A DNA stretch of 64,000 nt, from NCBI RefSeq assembly GCF_007670255.1, contig NZ_SZVS01000002.1:310001-374000 (forward strand), read 5' to 3'. This stretch comes from Paenarthrobacter nicotinovorans (GTDB lineage: Bacteria > Actinomycetota > Actinomycetes > Actinomycetales > Micrococcaceae). Positions 34,794 through 43,080 of this stretch are shown here, piece by piece. The notes beneath the pieces are model-generated. The model had not been told where the DNA came from and did not search any database. It was given only the letters and a program-made list of their open reading frames with translations. The position numbers and the translations under genes were made by a program. Positions within the stretch are counted from its first letter, which is position 1. Every line of letters begins with the position of its first letter.

Positions 34794-35765
34794 TTATTTT
34801 TTCGTCAACGGACCGTACATCACATCGGTGTCCCAGCGGACGAAGCCGAGTTTCTGGTATAGGGCCACGGCAGCCTGATTGTCGGCGTCGACGTACAGCA
34901 TCACCGCGTGGAGACCTTTGTCCTGGAGATGCCTGATTCCGGCTACGGTGAGTGCCTTGCCGAGCCCCAAACCCTGCGCAGCCGGGGTCACGCCCACCAC
35001 GTAGACTTCACCGATTTCCGGGTGCGTTCCTTGCCGGGGGTGCACTTTCGTCCAGTGGAATCCCAGGAGTTCACCGGCGTCATTGACCGCCAGGAGGAAA
35101 CCTTCGGGGTCAAACCAGTCTTCGGCCTTGCGTGCCTCAAGGTCTGCGAGGGTCAGGGCTCCCTGCTCCGGGTGGTGGGCAAAGGCGGCGCGGTTGGCGG
35201 CCAACCAGGCCTGCTCGTCCTCGCCCGGCACGAAGGCGCGGATCGAAACTCCGTCCGGGAGGCCGGCGTCGGGCAATGCGGACGTCGAGGACATCAGCCT
35301 CATCTTCCGCAACTCCCGCATCGGACCGTAACCGTACCGGGTGGCCAGTTGGGCGGCGGCCTCGTGGTTGCCGTGAGACCATGCGCTCAGCCCGTCAAGG
35401 CCGCGTTGCTGCTGAAGGGCGTCCAGAAGCCGCCCGGCCACGCCCCGGTTGCGGTAGCTGGGGTGGACGGCCAGCTCCAGCACGCCGCTTCCGTCCTGAG
35501 CTTCAACGACGACGGCGATTCCCGCCAGGTCTTCGGCGGTCGCCGGATCCGAGTCCTCGTCCGGGGCATACAGCGCGAAGGACAGCACCGAGTGGTCTCC
35601 CGCGTCGGCTCCCCGCAGCATGACCATGGTCTGCTCGGACAGGGGCGGGTTGCCGTCCGACTCCTCGGCCGCGGCGGTGAGGCTCTTGAAGTCGTGGAGG
35701 AGTTCGCCGTCCACAGCGCCTTTGATGATCAGTACGGGCCAGTTTTCCGGATGCGCTTGACTCAT
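34794..35765 (-). CDS. mshD: Mycothiol synthase
   Basis: Acetylates Cys-GlcN-Ins with acetyl-CoA in the last step of mycothiol synthesis. 323 aa with two GNAT domains in tandem: N-terminal (about 1-150, with LAVHPSYRNRGVAGRLLDALQ) and C-terminal catalytic (about 160-323, with EVYVVGVTPAAQGLGLGKAL, the acetyl-CoA-binding Q/RxxGxG/A). The C-terminal domain also shows LYVDADNQAAVALYQKLGF. ATG overlaps the stop of a 51-codon upstream ORF (ATGA), so translation may be coupled. The neighbours GlnR and ppk match the actinobacterial arrangement. Confidence 0.93.
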   Translation of the reverse strand: MSQAHPENWPVLIIKGAVDGELLHDFKSLTAAAEESDGNPPLSEQTMVMLRGADAGDHSVLSFALYAPDEDSDPATAEDLAGIAVVVEAQDGSGVLELAVHPSYRNRGVAGRLLDALQQQRGLDGLSAWSHGNHEAAAQLATRYGYGPMRELRKMRLMSSTSALPDAGLPDGVSIRAFVPGEDEQAWLAANRAAFAHHPEQGALTLADLEARKAEDWFDPEGFLLAVNDAGELLGFHWTKVHPRQGTHPEIGEVYVVGVTPAAQGLGLGKALTVAGIRHLQDKGLHAVMLYVDADNQAAVALYQKLGFVRWDTDVMYGPLTKK

Positions 35766-35917
35766 GATGCAAGGCTATACGCCCCGGGCTGTCCCGGTGA
35801 TTTGAAGTCCCGGCCCAACGGCTGTAGTGTCGTTATCTCATTCGGCTTCGGCCGGGTACAGGGGGGATCCACCAGTGGGGTGGCCTCGATACGTTCGACC
35901 CGTATGTCCTCCACCAT
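35762..35917 (-). CDS. Small ORF (51 aa) coupled to mshD
   Basis: Reading on the minus strand, an ATG at 35917 opens a 51-codon frame whose TGA (35764-35762) overlaps the mshD ATG as ATGA. The peptide starts MVEDIRVERIEATPLVDPPC and continues with a Pro/Arg/Lys-rich stretch. There is no Shine-Dalgarno, but TACTTT ends exactly six bases before the ATG, the same leaderless spacing seen at many genes in this window. Two ATA codons are rare for this genome, while the first 26 codons otherwise keep G/C-rich third positions. It could be a leader peptide controlling mshD or a small protein; I do not recognise it. Confidence 0.5.
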   Translation of the reverse strand: MVEDIRVERIEATPLVDPPCTRPKPNEITTLQPLGRDFKSPGQPGAYSLAS

Positions 35918-35923
35918 TGCAGC

Positions 35924-35929
35924 AAAGTA
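35924..35929 (-). promoter_or_regulatory. Candidate -10 of the small ORF-mshD transcript
   Basis: TACTTT on the minus strand directly abuts the glnR terminator stem and ends six bases before the ATG at 35917. Confidence 0.4.
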
Positions 35930-35960
35930 AAGGCCGGGATCCGTGGGGATCCCGGCCTTT
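35929..35960 (-). terminator. Terminator of glnR
   Basis: A fourteen-bp perfect stem (AAAGGCCGGGATCC and its complement) with a 4-base loop, followed on the minus strand by TTTACTTT. It also ends in T on the plus side and could work both ways. Confidence 0.88.
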
Positions 35961-35977
35961 GCTGTTGAATCTGTGTC

Positions 35978-36676
35978 TCAGGCTTCGGAGAGTTCGTCGT
36001 CGGGCAACCGCACCAGCGTAAGCCTGTATCCGACGTTGCGGACCGTGCTGATGAGGTTTTCGTGGTCCACGCCCAGCTTGGCGCGAAGTCGACGGATATG
36101 GACATCCACCGTCCGCGTGCCGCCGTAGTAGTCATAACCCCACACTTCGGTCAGCAACTGTTGGCGGGTAAACACGCGGCCAGGGTGCTGAGCAAGGTAC
36201 TTGAGGAGTTCGAACTCCTTGAACGTCAGGTTCAGGGGCTGGCCGCTGACCCGTGCGGTATAGCTGGCTTCGTCGATAACGACGCCGGCAGCCCGGATCT
36301 CCGTTTGGGTCTCCTCTTCGCCGGGGACGGCACGCGCCATGGCAAGCCTGATGCGGGCTTCCACCTCGGCCGGTCCGGCGGAGTCGAGCACGATGTCGTC
36401 CACGGCCCAGGCTGAAGAAACGGCAGCCATGCCGCCTTCCGTGAGGATCAGCATCAGGGGAGCGCTCAGCCCTGTGGCCTTGAGCAGTTGGGTCAACGAG
36501 CGGGCTCCCACCAGGTCCTTGCGGGCATCCAGGAAAACGATGTCCGTGGGGTCGGTTTCGAGCAAGGCGGTCGGTTCTGCCGGGAGGATGTGCACACGGT
36601 GGTTCAACAACTCCAAGGCAGGCAGAATGTCCACCGATGACCCGGTGCTGTTCGTCAGGAGCAGGATGTGCGACAT
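35978..36676 (-). CDS. glnR: GlnR-type orphan winged-helix response regulator
   Basis: Global nitrogen regulator of the OmpR/PhoB class, 232 aa. The N-terminal receiver-like domain begins [20 protein letters not shown] and lacks the usual acidic phosphorylation pocket: the expected acidic pair is replaced by LLLTNST, as in GlnR proteins. The C-terminal winged helix has [20 protein letters not shown] and [20 protein letters not shown]. The ATG at 36676 follows GGAGGAACT; a longer frame from 36817 is unsupported. It lies next to mshD as in mycobacteria. No sensor kinase is encoded nearby, fitting an orphan regulator. Confidence 0.9.
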   Translation of the reverse strand: MSHILLLTNSTGSSVDILPALELLNHRVHILPAEPTALLETDPTDIVFLDARKDLVGARSLTQLLKATGLSAPLMLILTEGGMAAVSSAWAVDDIVLDSAGPAEVEARIRLAMARAVPGEEETQTEIRAAGVVIDEASYTARVSGQPLNLTFKEFELLKYLAQHPGRVFTRQQLLTEVWGYDYYGGTRTVDVHIRRLRAKLGVDHENLISTVRNVGYRLTLVRLPDDELSEA

Positions 36677-36939
36677 AGTTCCTCCAATGGGCTGTACGCG
36701 CATCATCGGGCGTCGAAGCCGGAGTTCCACCGGCCGGTCCCAGCGCCTTCCGGCCCTTGCCCGTTGTGACGGGATGGAGGCCAGGACAGTGCGCTGTTGA
36801 AGTCTGAGTATACCCATCAGTGCCCTGCGACACAGGGATTCGTGACGGGCAGGCAGGGCAATTACGACATATTGGGCAGGTATAGGGCAGGATTGTCGAG
36901 AGGCCGTAGAGGGCGCATCGGATTGAGGTCGAGCACACA

Positions 36940-37674
36940 GTGAAGTCTTGGAGTATCGGGGTATTTGGACTCGTGGCGCTCGCGGCCATCGTGGCCGGCA
37001 CCTTCATTTCCCGGGAAGTCATGGTGGGGGTGGGCATCGCGGCCTCGGCGGCGGTGGGCATCGGCTGGCCTCACTTCCTGGGAGTCCCGGCCAAGAAGAC
37101 CCTGGCAGCTGTCATCGCGTTCTCCGGTGCGGGCTCGGCAGTAGCGGCCGCCTACTTTCCGGCCCCCGGCTTCCTTGAGGGGACGCCGGCTTTTGTTGCC
37201 CTGGGCGTGATGGCCGTGTTCGTTGTCCAACTCGTCAGGGGTACGGGCCAGGCCCAGCGCCTGGAATCGACCCTGGGCTGCAGTGCCGGTGTGTTGTTGA
37301 ACTGCCTCGGTGCAGGCTGGATAGCCAGCGCCCGGTTCAACGGTGTCAGGGAAATGGTCCTGGTGGCGGGCTTGAGCGCGGCTGTTGCCCTTCTGGTGGG
37401 CATCATCCGTTGGCCCGATCGCATCGTGGCTCCGCTTGGTGTGGTCATGGCGGGCCTCATGGGTCCGCTGGCGGGACTCGTTTTCTCCGACATCGCAGTC
37501 CTGCCCGCCGCCCTGGTAGGCGTGGTCGTGGGTTCGGTGCTGGTGTGCTTCCGGCGCATGACCACTCTTCGGCGGGGCAGGCTCAATCTGCCCGCCGCGG
37601 TGGGCATGGGAGTCGCCCCGGTCTGGGCCGTAGGCGCCTTGGTGTACTTCATAGACAAACTACTCATCTACTAA
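36940..37674 (+). CDS. Multi-span membrane protein of unknown function
   Basis: 244 aa with about eight hydrophobic segments and few charged residues, ending in a span followed by KLLIY. No motif I recognise. GTG start with GAGG eleven bases upstream. It is divergent from glnR; the shared 263-bp gap contains several GGGCAGG repeats (36847-36891). A 37-residue membrane peptide gene follows. Confidence 0.68.
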   Translation: MKSWSIGVFGLVALAAIVAGTFISREVMVGVGIAASAAVGIGWPHFLGVPAKKTLAAVIAFSGAGSAVAAAYFPAPGFLEGTPAFVALGVMAVFVVQLVRGTGQAQRLESTLGCSAGVLLNCLGAGWIASARFNGVREMVLVAGLSAAVALLVGIIRWPDRIVAPLGVVMAGLMGPLAGLVFSDIAVLPAALVGVVVGSVLVCFRRMTTLRRGRLNLPAAVGMGVAPVWAVGALVYFIDKLLIY

Positions 37675-37678
37675 CGGT

Positions 37679-37684
37679 TAGGAT
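37679..37684 (+). promoter_or_regulatory. Leaderless -10 element / AGGA site of the 37-aa gene
   Basis: TAGGAT ends six bases before the ATG at 37691; the AGGA inside it could instead act as a ribosome site. Confidence 0.35.
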
Positions 37685-37690
37685 GGCATC

Positions 37691-37804
37691 ATGTCTGTAC
37701 TCGCATTTGAAATCTTCTTCCTCGTTCTCCTGGGCCTTGCCAGCGTCGCCATGGCGTGGTTCGCAGGATTCGTCGTCTACCGCCTTTTCAAGGGCCAGAA
37801 GTAA
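37691..37804 (+). CDS. 37-aa single-span membrane peptide
   Basis: The frame ATG(37691)-TAA(37802) encodes MSVLAFEIFFLVLLGLASVA followed by more hydrophobic residues and a positively charged end (YRLFKGQK). One membrane helix (about residues 5-30) with a cytoplasmic C-terminus by the positive-inside rule. It is too short for usual ORF cut-offs, but its codon use is strongly biased, it has a well placed start signal, and it lies 16 bases after the preceding membrane protein stop. Confidence 0.6.
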   Translation: MSVLAFEIFFLVLLGLASVAMAWFAGFVVYRLFKGQK

Positions 37805-37840
37805 ACCTTCTGTCTCTGCAGCCCAACCGAGGTAACTGTT

Positions 37841-38440
37841 GTGCCTATTGAAATCCCCACAGACCTGACGCCCGAACTCGTCCCCCTTTCCTGGCTCATT
37901 GGTGAGTGGGAGGGCCGTGGTCGGCTCGGCAGCGGCGACGAGGATTCCGAACACTTCGTCCAGCACGTTTCCTTCACCCACAACGGTCTGCCGTACTTGC
38001 AGTACCGGGCCGAAACCTGGATCAGCGACGACGCTGGCGCAAAGTTGCGCCCGTTGACGGTGGAGACCGGCTTCTGGGCGCTGGAGCGCAAGCTTGAGGA
38101 AGGCGACGGCGGCCCCGGGCTGATTCCTGCCGACATCGTTCCGGTGCTCAAGACGGCCGACGAAGTCGAAGAACGCCGCAACAAGGACGGCGGCTTCGAC
38201 ATCTCAGTATCGATCGCCCACCCCGGTGGCATCACCGAGCTCTACTACGGCCAGATCAAGGGTCCCCAGATCCAACTGAGCACTGACATGGTGATGCGCG
38301 GGAGCCACTCCAAGGAATACACTGCAGCCACCCGGATCTTCGGTTTGGTGGACGGCAACCTCCTGTGGCGCTGGGATGTCGCAGCCAACGGCAAGACCCT
38401 CGAAGCCCACGCATCGGCGTTCCTGCACAAGGTCTCGTAA
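37841..38440 (+). CDS. Nitrobindin-like heme-binding beta-barrel protein (FABP/THAP4 family)
   Basis: 199 aa. The N-terminal GEWEGRGRLGSG is the GxWxGxG motif of nitrobindins; the predicted heme-ligand His region is near SHSKEYTAATRIFG, and the C-terminus HASAFLHKV closes the barrel. Family members bind ferric heme and act on nitric oxide or peroxynitrite; in this organism the role is inferred. GTG start with GAGG upstream. It sits after the 37-aa peptide gene and before a flavodoxin-like reductase. Confidence 0.85.
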   Translation: MPIEIPTDLTPELVPLSWLIGEWEGRGRLGSGDEDSEHFVQHVSFTHNGLPYLQYRAETWISDDAGAKLRPLTVETGFWALERKLEEGDGGPGLIPADIVPVLKTADEVEERRNKDGGFDISVSIAHPGGITELYYGQIKGPQIQLSTDMVMRGSHSKEYTAATRIFGLVDGNLLWRWDVAANGKTLEAHASAFLHKVS

Positions 38441-38505
38441 CCCAGGTTTCCTGACCCTCGGGGTTCACCGTACGTTCCATGAAGCAACGGCAAAAGGAGC
38501 AGAAA

Positions 38506-39222
38506 GTGAACGATAAACCGACGGGCTACGAGGGTCTCAAGGCCCTCTTTTTCAACGGCACGCTGAAGCCATCCCCGCAGCTGAGCAACACCGACGGCCT
38601 GATCCGGATCAGCCGGGACATCATGGAGAAACAAGGTGTCACCACCCGCCTTGTACGGACGGTGGACCATGACATCGCCAGCGGTGTCTACCCGGACATG
38701 CGTGAGCATGGGTGGAAGACGGACGAGTGGCCGGACCTCTATCCCGCGGTCCAAGACGCGGACATCGTGGTGGTTGCCGGCCCCATCTGGTTGGGCGACA
38801 ACTCGTCCCAAACGAAGAAACTCATCGAGCGCCTGTACGCCCACTCCGGCGAGCTCAACAGCAAGGGCCAGTGGGCGTTCTATCCGAAGGTAGGCGGCTG
38901 CCTGATCACGGGCAACGAGGACGGCATCAAGCACTGTTCCATGAACGTCTTGTACAGCCTCCAGCACATCGGGTTCACCATCCCGCCGCAGGCAGACGCA
39001 GGCTGGATCGGTCCCGTAGGCCCCGGACCCAGCTATTTGGATGAAGGATCGGGCGGACCGGAGAGTGATTTTACTAACAGGAACACCACTTTCATGACCT
39101 GGAACCTGCTCCACATGGCCAAGCTCCTGAGGGATGCGGGCGGCATTCCCGCCTACGGCAACCTGCCGGAGGAATGGAAAGCCGGCACCCGGTTCGACTT
39201 CGACAACCCGGAATACCGCTGA
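38506..39222 (+). CDS. Flavodoxin-family NADPH-dependent FMN reductase-like protein
   Basis: 238 aa flavodoxin-like alpha/beta protein: strand ALFFNGTLKPSPQ, then DADIVVVAGPIWLGDNSSQTKKLIERL (phosphate and ring contacts of FMN), then GGCLITGNEDG. The GTG at 38506 follows AAAGGAG; the ATG at 38479 lies before the ribosome site and is rejected. A multimeric flavodoxin WrbA-like electron-transfer role is likely, with its partner unknown. Clustered with the nitrobindin-like gene on the same strand. Confidence 0.85.
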   Translation: MNDKPTGYEGLKALFFNGTLKPSPQLSNTDGLIRISRDIMEKQGVTTRLVRTVDHDIASGVYPDMREHGWKTDEWPDLYPAVQDADIVVVAGPIWLGDNSSQTKKLIERLYAHSGELNSKGQWAFYPKVGGCLITGNEDGIKHCSMNVLYSLQHIGFTIPPQADAGWIGPVGPGPSYLDEGSGGPESDFTNRNTTFMTWNLLHMAKLLRDAGGIPAYGNLPEEWKAGTRFDFDNPEYR

Positions 39223-39275
39223 ACCGGATTACCCCGGTCTGGAATACCTCAAAGCCGCTAGGACTTCTACTGGAT

Positions 39276-40361
39276 ATGACTTACAAGAGCCCTCTGTTGT
39301 CGCGCCCCGGCGCAGTCGAAGACACCGGCCTGGATGCCGGCGTCGCTGCCCACTACGGCGAACCGTTGCGCGAGCAGCGCGCCTTGGCGGCAGGCACCGC
39401 CGTCGTGGATCTTTCGCACCGTGGCGTGGTCACGGTGTCCGGACCCGACCGTCTCAGCTGGCTCAACACCCTGTCCTCGCAGCAGCTGACAAACCTGCAG
39501 CCGAACGTCGCCAGCGAGCTGCTGCTGCTCAGCGTCCAGGGCCGCATCGAATTCGATGCGCGGGTTATTGACGACGGCGGTACAACCTGGCTTATCGTCG
39601 AAGCGGCGGAAGCGGAACCCCTCGCGGAATGGCTGAACAAGATGAAGTTCATGCTGCGCGTGGAGATCGCCAATGTCAGCGGGGAATGGGCCGTGGTTGG
39701 TTCCACCAAGCCAGTGGATCGCTTTGCCGGCCGCCTCGTATGGGAAGATCCGTGGCCGCGGGTGTCGCCCGGTGGGTACTCGTACAGCTTGGTTCCGGAG
39801 GAGTCGCATCCGGGCCTTGAACGTCCCTGGTTCGAATACCTGGTCCCTGCAGCGGAACTTGAGGCCGCCGTCGAAGGCCTGCCGCTGGCCGGCGCGATGG
39901 CAGCGGACGCCCTTCGGATCGCGGCCTGGCGTCCTCGCCTCGGAGCGGAAACCGACGACAAGACCATCCCACATGAACTGGACCTGATCCGGACCTCGGT
40001 CCACCTCAACAAGGGCTGCTACAAGGGCCAGGAAACCATAGCGCGCGTGCACAACCTCGGGCACCCGCCCCGTCGGCTGGTATTCCTGCAACTCGACGGT
40101 TCCCAGCACACCTTGCCGGCGGTGGGCAGTGTTGTCTTTGCCGGGGAACGCAAGGTCGGTACTCTGACATCGGTGGCGCAGCACTTCGAGATGGGACCTG
40201 TGGCCTTGGCCGTGATCAAGCGCTCCGTTTCGGCGGAGGAGACCTTGACCGTGATGGACGGCGATGAGCCCTACGTCGCAGCCCAGGAAGTGATCGTCGC
40301 CCCCGACGCCGGCCAGGTGGTCGGGCGCCAGACCGGATTCCTGAAGGGACCCCACCGATGA
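39276..40361 (+). CDS. ygfZ: YgfZ/GcvT-like folate-binding protein
   Basis: 361 aa tetrahydrofolate-binding protein of the GcvT fold, used in repair or assembly of iron-sulfur clusters. The diagnostic signature KGCYKGQET (K-G-C-Y-x-G-Q-E) is intact near residue 250. Start MTYKSPLLSRPGAVEDTG at 39276; an in-frame ATG at 39174 lies within the upstream gene. The stop overlaps the ankyrin protein start (ATGA). Confidence 0.9.
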   Translation: MTYKSPLLSRPGAVEDTGLDAGVAAHYGEPLREQRALAAGTAVVDLSHRGVVTVSGPDRLSWLNTLSSQQLTNLQPNVASELLLLSVQGRIEFDARVIDDGGTTWLIVEAAEAEPLAEWLNKMKFMLRVEIANVSGEWAVVGSTKPVDRFAGRLVWEDPWPRVSPGGYSYSLVPEESHPGLERPWFEYLVPAAELEAAVEGLPLAGAMAADALRIAAWRPRLGAETDDKTIPHELDLIRTSVHLNKGCYKGQETIARVHNLGHPPRRLVFLQLDGSQHTLPAVGSVVFAGERKVGTLTSVAQHFEMGPVALAVIKRSVSAEETLTVMDGDEPYVAAQEVIVAPDAGQVVGRQTGFLKGPHR

Positions 40362-40777
40362 GCCACACTGATGGTGCCGATGCCACGAACGCCGGGACCG
40401 GCCCGGATGATGAGACCTTGGCCTTGGCCCACGCACTGTTCGACGCCGCACGCGAAGGCGACGCCGGGCTGCTCCGAAGCTATTTGAACGCCGGAGCCCC
40501 GGCCACCCTCACCAACGCTGCGGGCGACTCGCTGCTCATGCTCGCGGCCTACCATGGGCACGAGGATGCCGTGCAGCTGATCATTCACCACGGCGCCGAT
40601 GTCAACGCCGCCAATGACCGGGGACAGACACCGCTTGCCGGTGCCGTTTTCAAGGGATACGTGGGGGTCGCCAGGGCGTTGCTGGACGCGGGAGCGGATC
40701 CCGACGCCGGGACGCCCAGCGCCCGGGACGCCGCCACGATGTTCGCCCGGACCGAAATCCTGTCACTGCTCGGCTGA
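40358..40777 (+). CDS. Ankyrin-repeat protein
   Basis: 139 aa with about three ankyrin repeats: GDSLLMLAAYHGHEDAVQLI, then GQTPLAGAVFKGYVGVARALLDAG, then a partial third. A flexible N-terminal tail of about 25 residues comes first. The start overlaps the ygfZ stop, so the two are coupled. Partner unknown; a direct complex with YgfZ is an inference from coupling only. Confidence 0.88.
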   Translation: MSHTDGADATNAGTGPDDETLALAHALFDAAREGDAGLLRSYLNAGAPATLTNAAGDSLLMLAAYHGHEDAVQLIIHHGADVNAANDRGQTPLAGAVFKGYVGVARALLDAGADPDAGTPSARDAATMFARTEILSLLG

Positions 40778-40804
40778 TTTGTCCGGCTTGAGCCATCCCG
40801 TCAC

Positions 40805-40836
40805 GTAACCCCGGCTGTTGATACAGCCGGGGTTAC
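40805..40836 (+). terminator. Terminator after the ygfZ-ankyrin operon
   Basis: A thirteen-bp perfect stem (GTAACCCCGGCTG and its complement) with loop TTGATA; weak T-run (TTGC). Confidence 0.8.
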
Positions 40837-40848
40837 TTGCGCCCAGAT

Positions 40849-40889
40849 ATTCCACGTGGAATAGTTGTTGTGGAATAACATCACGTGGA
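40849..40889. promoter_or_regulatory. PadR operator region: palindrome plus 14-bp GTGGAA repeats
   Basis: ATTCCACGTGGAAT (40849-40862) is a perfect palindrome. GTGGAATA then recurs at 40870 and GTGGAA at 40884, so the motif repeats every 14 bp and the third copy lies next to the AAGGGG ribosome site. This is a likely autoregulatory operator for the PadR protein and the efflux pump. Confidence 0.6.
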
Positions 40890-40900
40890 AGGGGATGGCT

Positions 40901-41530
40901 ATGGCCAAAAGTGCCGGGTTGACGCCGCTGGGCGTCGCCTCGTTGGCTCTTCTCGCCGAACAGCCGATGCATCCCTACGAGATGTACCAAGTACTAATGG
41001 CCCGCCATGAGGACCGGCTGGTCAAAGTGCGTCCCGGTACGCTGTACCACGCCGTGGGCCGGCTCGAGGAGGGCGGACTCGTGGAAGCGACCGGGACCGG
41101 CCGGGAAGGTAAGCGGCCCGAGCGGACCACCTACCGGATCACCCCGGCTGGACATGCGGCCTTGGATTCGCGGCTGCAAGCCATGCTGGCCACGCCCGTC
41201 AACGAGTACCCCGTCTTTCCCCATGCCATAGCCGAAGCCCACCACCTTCCGGCGGGTGTGGTGACCGGCCTCCTGGAAGAGCGGGTGGTTGCCTTGAGTG
41301 CCGATCTCGACTTCCTGCTCCGCGCGCAGGAGGCCGTCACCGCCAAGGGCCTCGAGCGCAAGTACTGGATCGACATCACCTACCAACAAGCCATGCTTCG
41401 AACCGAGATCGCGTGGATCCGCGAACTCCTGGAGGAGTTGGGCACCGGGCAGCTGCCTTGGGACGAACCCCGCCCTGCCCCGACCGAACTTTCACACAAG
41501 CCGAAGGAACCCCTTGGAAAACATAGCTAA
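40901..41530 (+). CDS. PadR-family transcriptional regulator
   Basis: 209 aa. N-terminal PadR winged helix with LALLAEQPMHPYEMYQVL, RPGTLYHAVGRLEEGGLV and RTTYRITPAG; the C-terminal part is helical, as in AphA/Vir_act_alpha dimerisation domains. The ATG at 40901 has AAGGGG at good spacing; ATGs at 40865 and 40895 lie before it. The stop lies 17 bases inside the next gene, an MFS efflux pump, so the regulator very likely controls that pump and itself. Confidence 0.9.
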   Translation: MAKSAGLTPLGVASLALLAEQPMHPYEMYQVLMARHEDRLVKVRPGTLYHAVGRLEEGGLVEATGTGREGKRPERTTYRITPAGHAALDSRLQAMLATPVNEYPVFPHAIAEAHHLPAGVVTGLLEERVVALSADLDFLLRAQEAVTAKGLERKYWIDITYQQAMLRTEIAWIRELLEELGTGQLPWDEPRPAPTELSHKPKEPLGKHS

Positions 41531-43064
41531 GCCATGGCCCGCGCTGTGGTCACTCGTGGTTGGCTTCTTCATGATCCTTATCGACACCACCATCGTGTCG
41601 GTCGCGAACCCGCGGATCATGGAGGGCCTGAACACTGACATCAACGCCGTCATCTGGGTAACCAGCGCCTACTTGCTGGCCTACGCAGTGCCCCTTCTCA
41701 TCACCGGCAGGCTGGGTGACCGCTTCGGCCCCAAAAACCTGTACCTCATCGGCCTGGTCGTCTTCACCCTGGCATCCCTGTGGTGCGGACTCTCCGGCGA
41801 TGTGACCATGTTGATCGCCGCCAGGGCCGTGCAGGGCTTCGGCGCGGCCATGATGACTCCGCAAACCATGGCAGTCATCACCCGGATCTTCCCGCCGGAC
41901 CGCCGAGGCGCCGCCATGGGGCTTTGGGGCGCCACGGCAGGCATGGCCGTCCTGGTCGGCCCGATCCTGGGCGGCGTGTTGGTGGACAGCCTCGGCTGGG
42001 AGTGGATCTTCTTCGTCAACGTTCCCATCGGACTCGTAGCCTTCATCCTGGTGACCCGGTTCGTTCCCAAGCTGACCACGCACAGCCACTCTTTCGACAT
42101 TCTGGGCGTAGTCCTTTCTGCCGTGGGCATGTTCCTGCTGGTCTTCGGAATCCAGGAAGGCCAGACCTACAAGTGGGGCACCGTCAACGGGTTCATCTCG
42201 GTCTGGGGCCTGATCATCACGGGTCTGGCAGTCCTTGTGGTCTTTGTCCTGTGGCAGTGGATCCTGGAGCGTCGTGGCGGCGAGCCACTGCTTCCGCTGG
42301 GCCTGTTCAAAGAGCGGAACTTCTCCCTTGGCAACGCCACCATCATGGCCGTTGGTTTCACCGTGACGGCGTTCCCGTTGCCCACCATCTTCTATTACCA
42401 GACAGTCCGGGGCCTGACGCCCACGCAGTCGGCACTGCTCATGATCCCGATGGCAGTCATCTCCGGTGCGCTGGCCCCGTTCGTGGGCAAGCTGATCGAC
42501 CGCGCCAACCCCCGCTGGTTCGCCGCGTTCGGCCTGGTCTGCCTCTCCGGGGCACTGTTCTGGACGGCTTCCTTGCTGGGCCCGGACACGCCCATCTGGA
42601 TGTTCCTGCTGCCCAGCGCACTGCAGGGTGTTGCCAACGCCTTCATTTGGGGACCGGTGTCCAATGCGACTACCCGCAACCTGGAACCGCGCCAGGCCGG
42701 CGCTGGATCCGGCGTCTTCAACACCACCCGCCAGATCGGTGCAGTACTCGGCTCAGCCGCAATCGCCGCGTTGATCCAGTCGCGCCTGGCAGCCGAGCTC
42801 CCGGCAGCACCTGCCGGAGCGCCCGTCGGCGAGGTCTCGATGGGCGGCACCCTGCCGGAGTTCCTGCACGCGGGATTCTCGACGGCGATGAGCCAGTCCA
42901 TCCTGTTGCCCGCCTTCGCGATCCTGCTGGCCGCCGTCGTCGCCCTGTTCTTCGGTAAGCCGAAGGCAGTATCGGGCTGGGGCGCCAAACCGGCCGCCCA
43001 AACCGAGGCAGCCGCCGTCGAAGGAACCACCCCGCAAGAAGCCAACACCCAAGCGCAGCACTAG
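41514..43064 (+). CDS. DHA2-family MFS drug efflux transporter (EmrB/QacA type)
   Basis: 516 aa with about fourteen membrane spans. MILIDTTIVSVANPRIMEG is the DHA2 motif D1-like first helix; TGRLGDRFGPKNLYLIG is motif A, and GPILGGVLVDSLGWEWIFFVN is the motif C/G region typical of QacA/EmrB antiporters. Hydrophilic Ala/Glu-rich tail at the end. The TTG at 41514 follows AAGGA and overlaps the PadR gene by 17 bases; the frame upstream of it is inside padR. Likely proton-coupled multidrug export, induced when PadR binds a drug or phenolic. Confidence 0.9.
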   Translation: MENIAKPWPALWSLVVGFFMILIDTTIVSVANPRIMEGLNTDINAVIWVTSAYLLAYAVPLLITGRLGDRFGPKNLYLIGLVVFTLASLWCGLSGDVTMLIAARAVQGFGAAMMTPQTMAVITRIFPPDRRGAAMGLWGATAGMAVLVGPILGGVLVDSLGWEWIFFVNVPIGLVAFILVTRFVPKLTTHSHSFDILGVVLSAVGMFLLVFGIQEGQTYKWGTVNGFISVWGLIITGLAVLVVFVLWQWILERRGGEPLLPLGLFKERNFSLGNATIMAVGFTVTAFPLPTIFYYQTVRGLTPTQSALLMIPMAVISGALAPFVGKLIDRANPRWFAAFGLVCLSGALFWTASLLGPDTPIWMFLLPSALQGVANAFIWGPVSNATTRNLEPRQAGAGSGVFNTTRQIGAVLGSAAIAALIQSRLAAELPAAPAGAPVGEVSMGGTLPEFLHAGFSTAMSQSILLPAFAILLAAVVALFFGKPKAVSGWGAKPAAQTEAAAVEGTTPQEANTQAQH

Positions 43065-43080
43065 CCCAGAGGCGGGGGAG

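Noticed and set aside
34908..35930. 340-codon plus-strand frame across mshD
   Set aside because: Antisense to mshD, which has clear GNAT motifs; no ribosome site.
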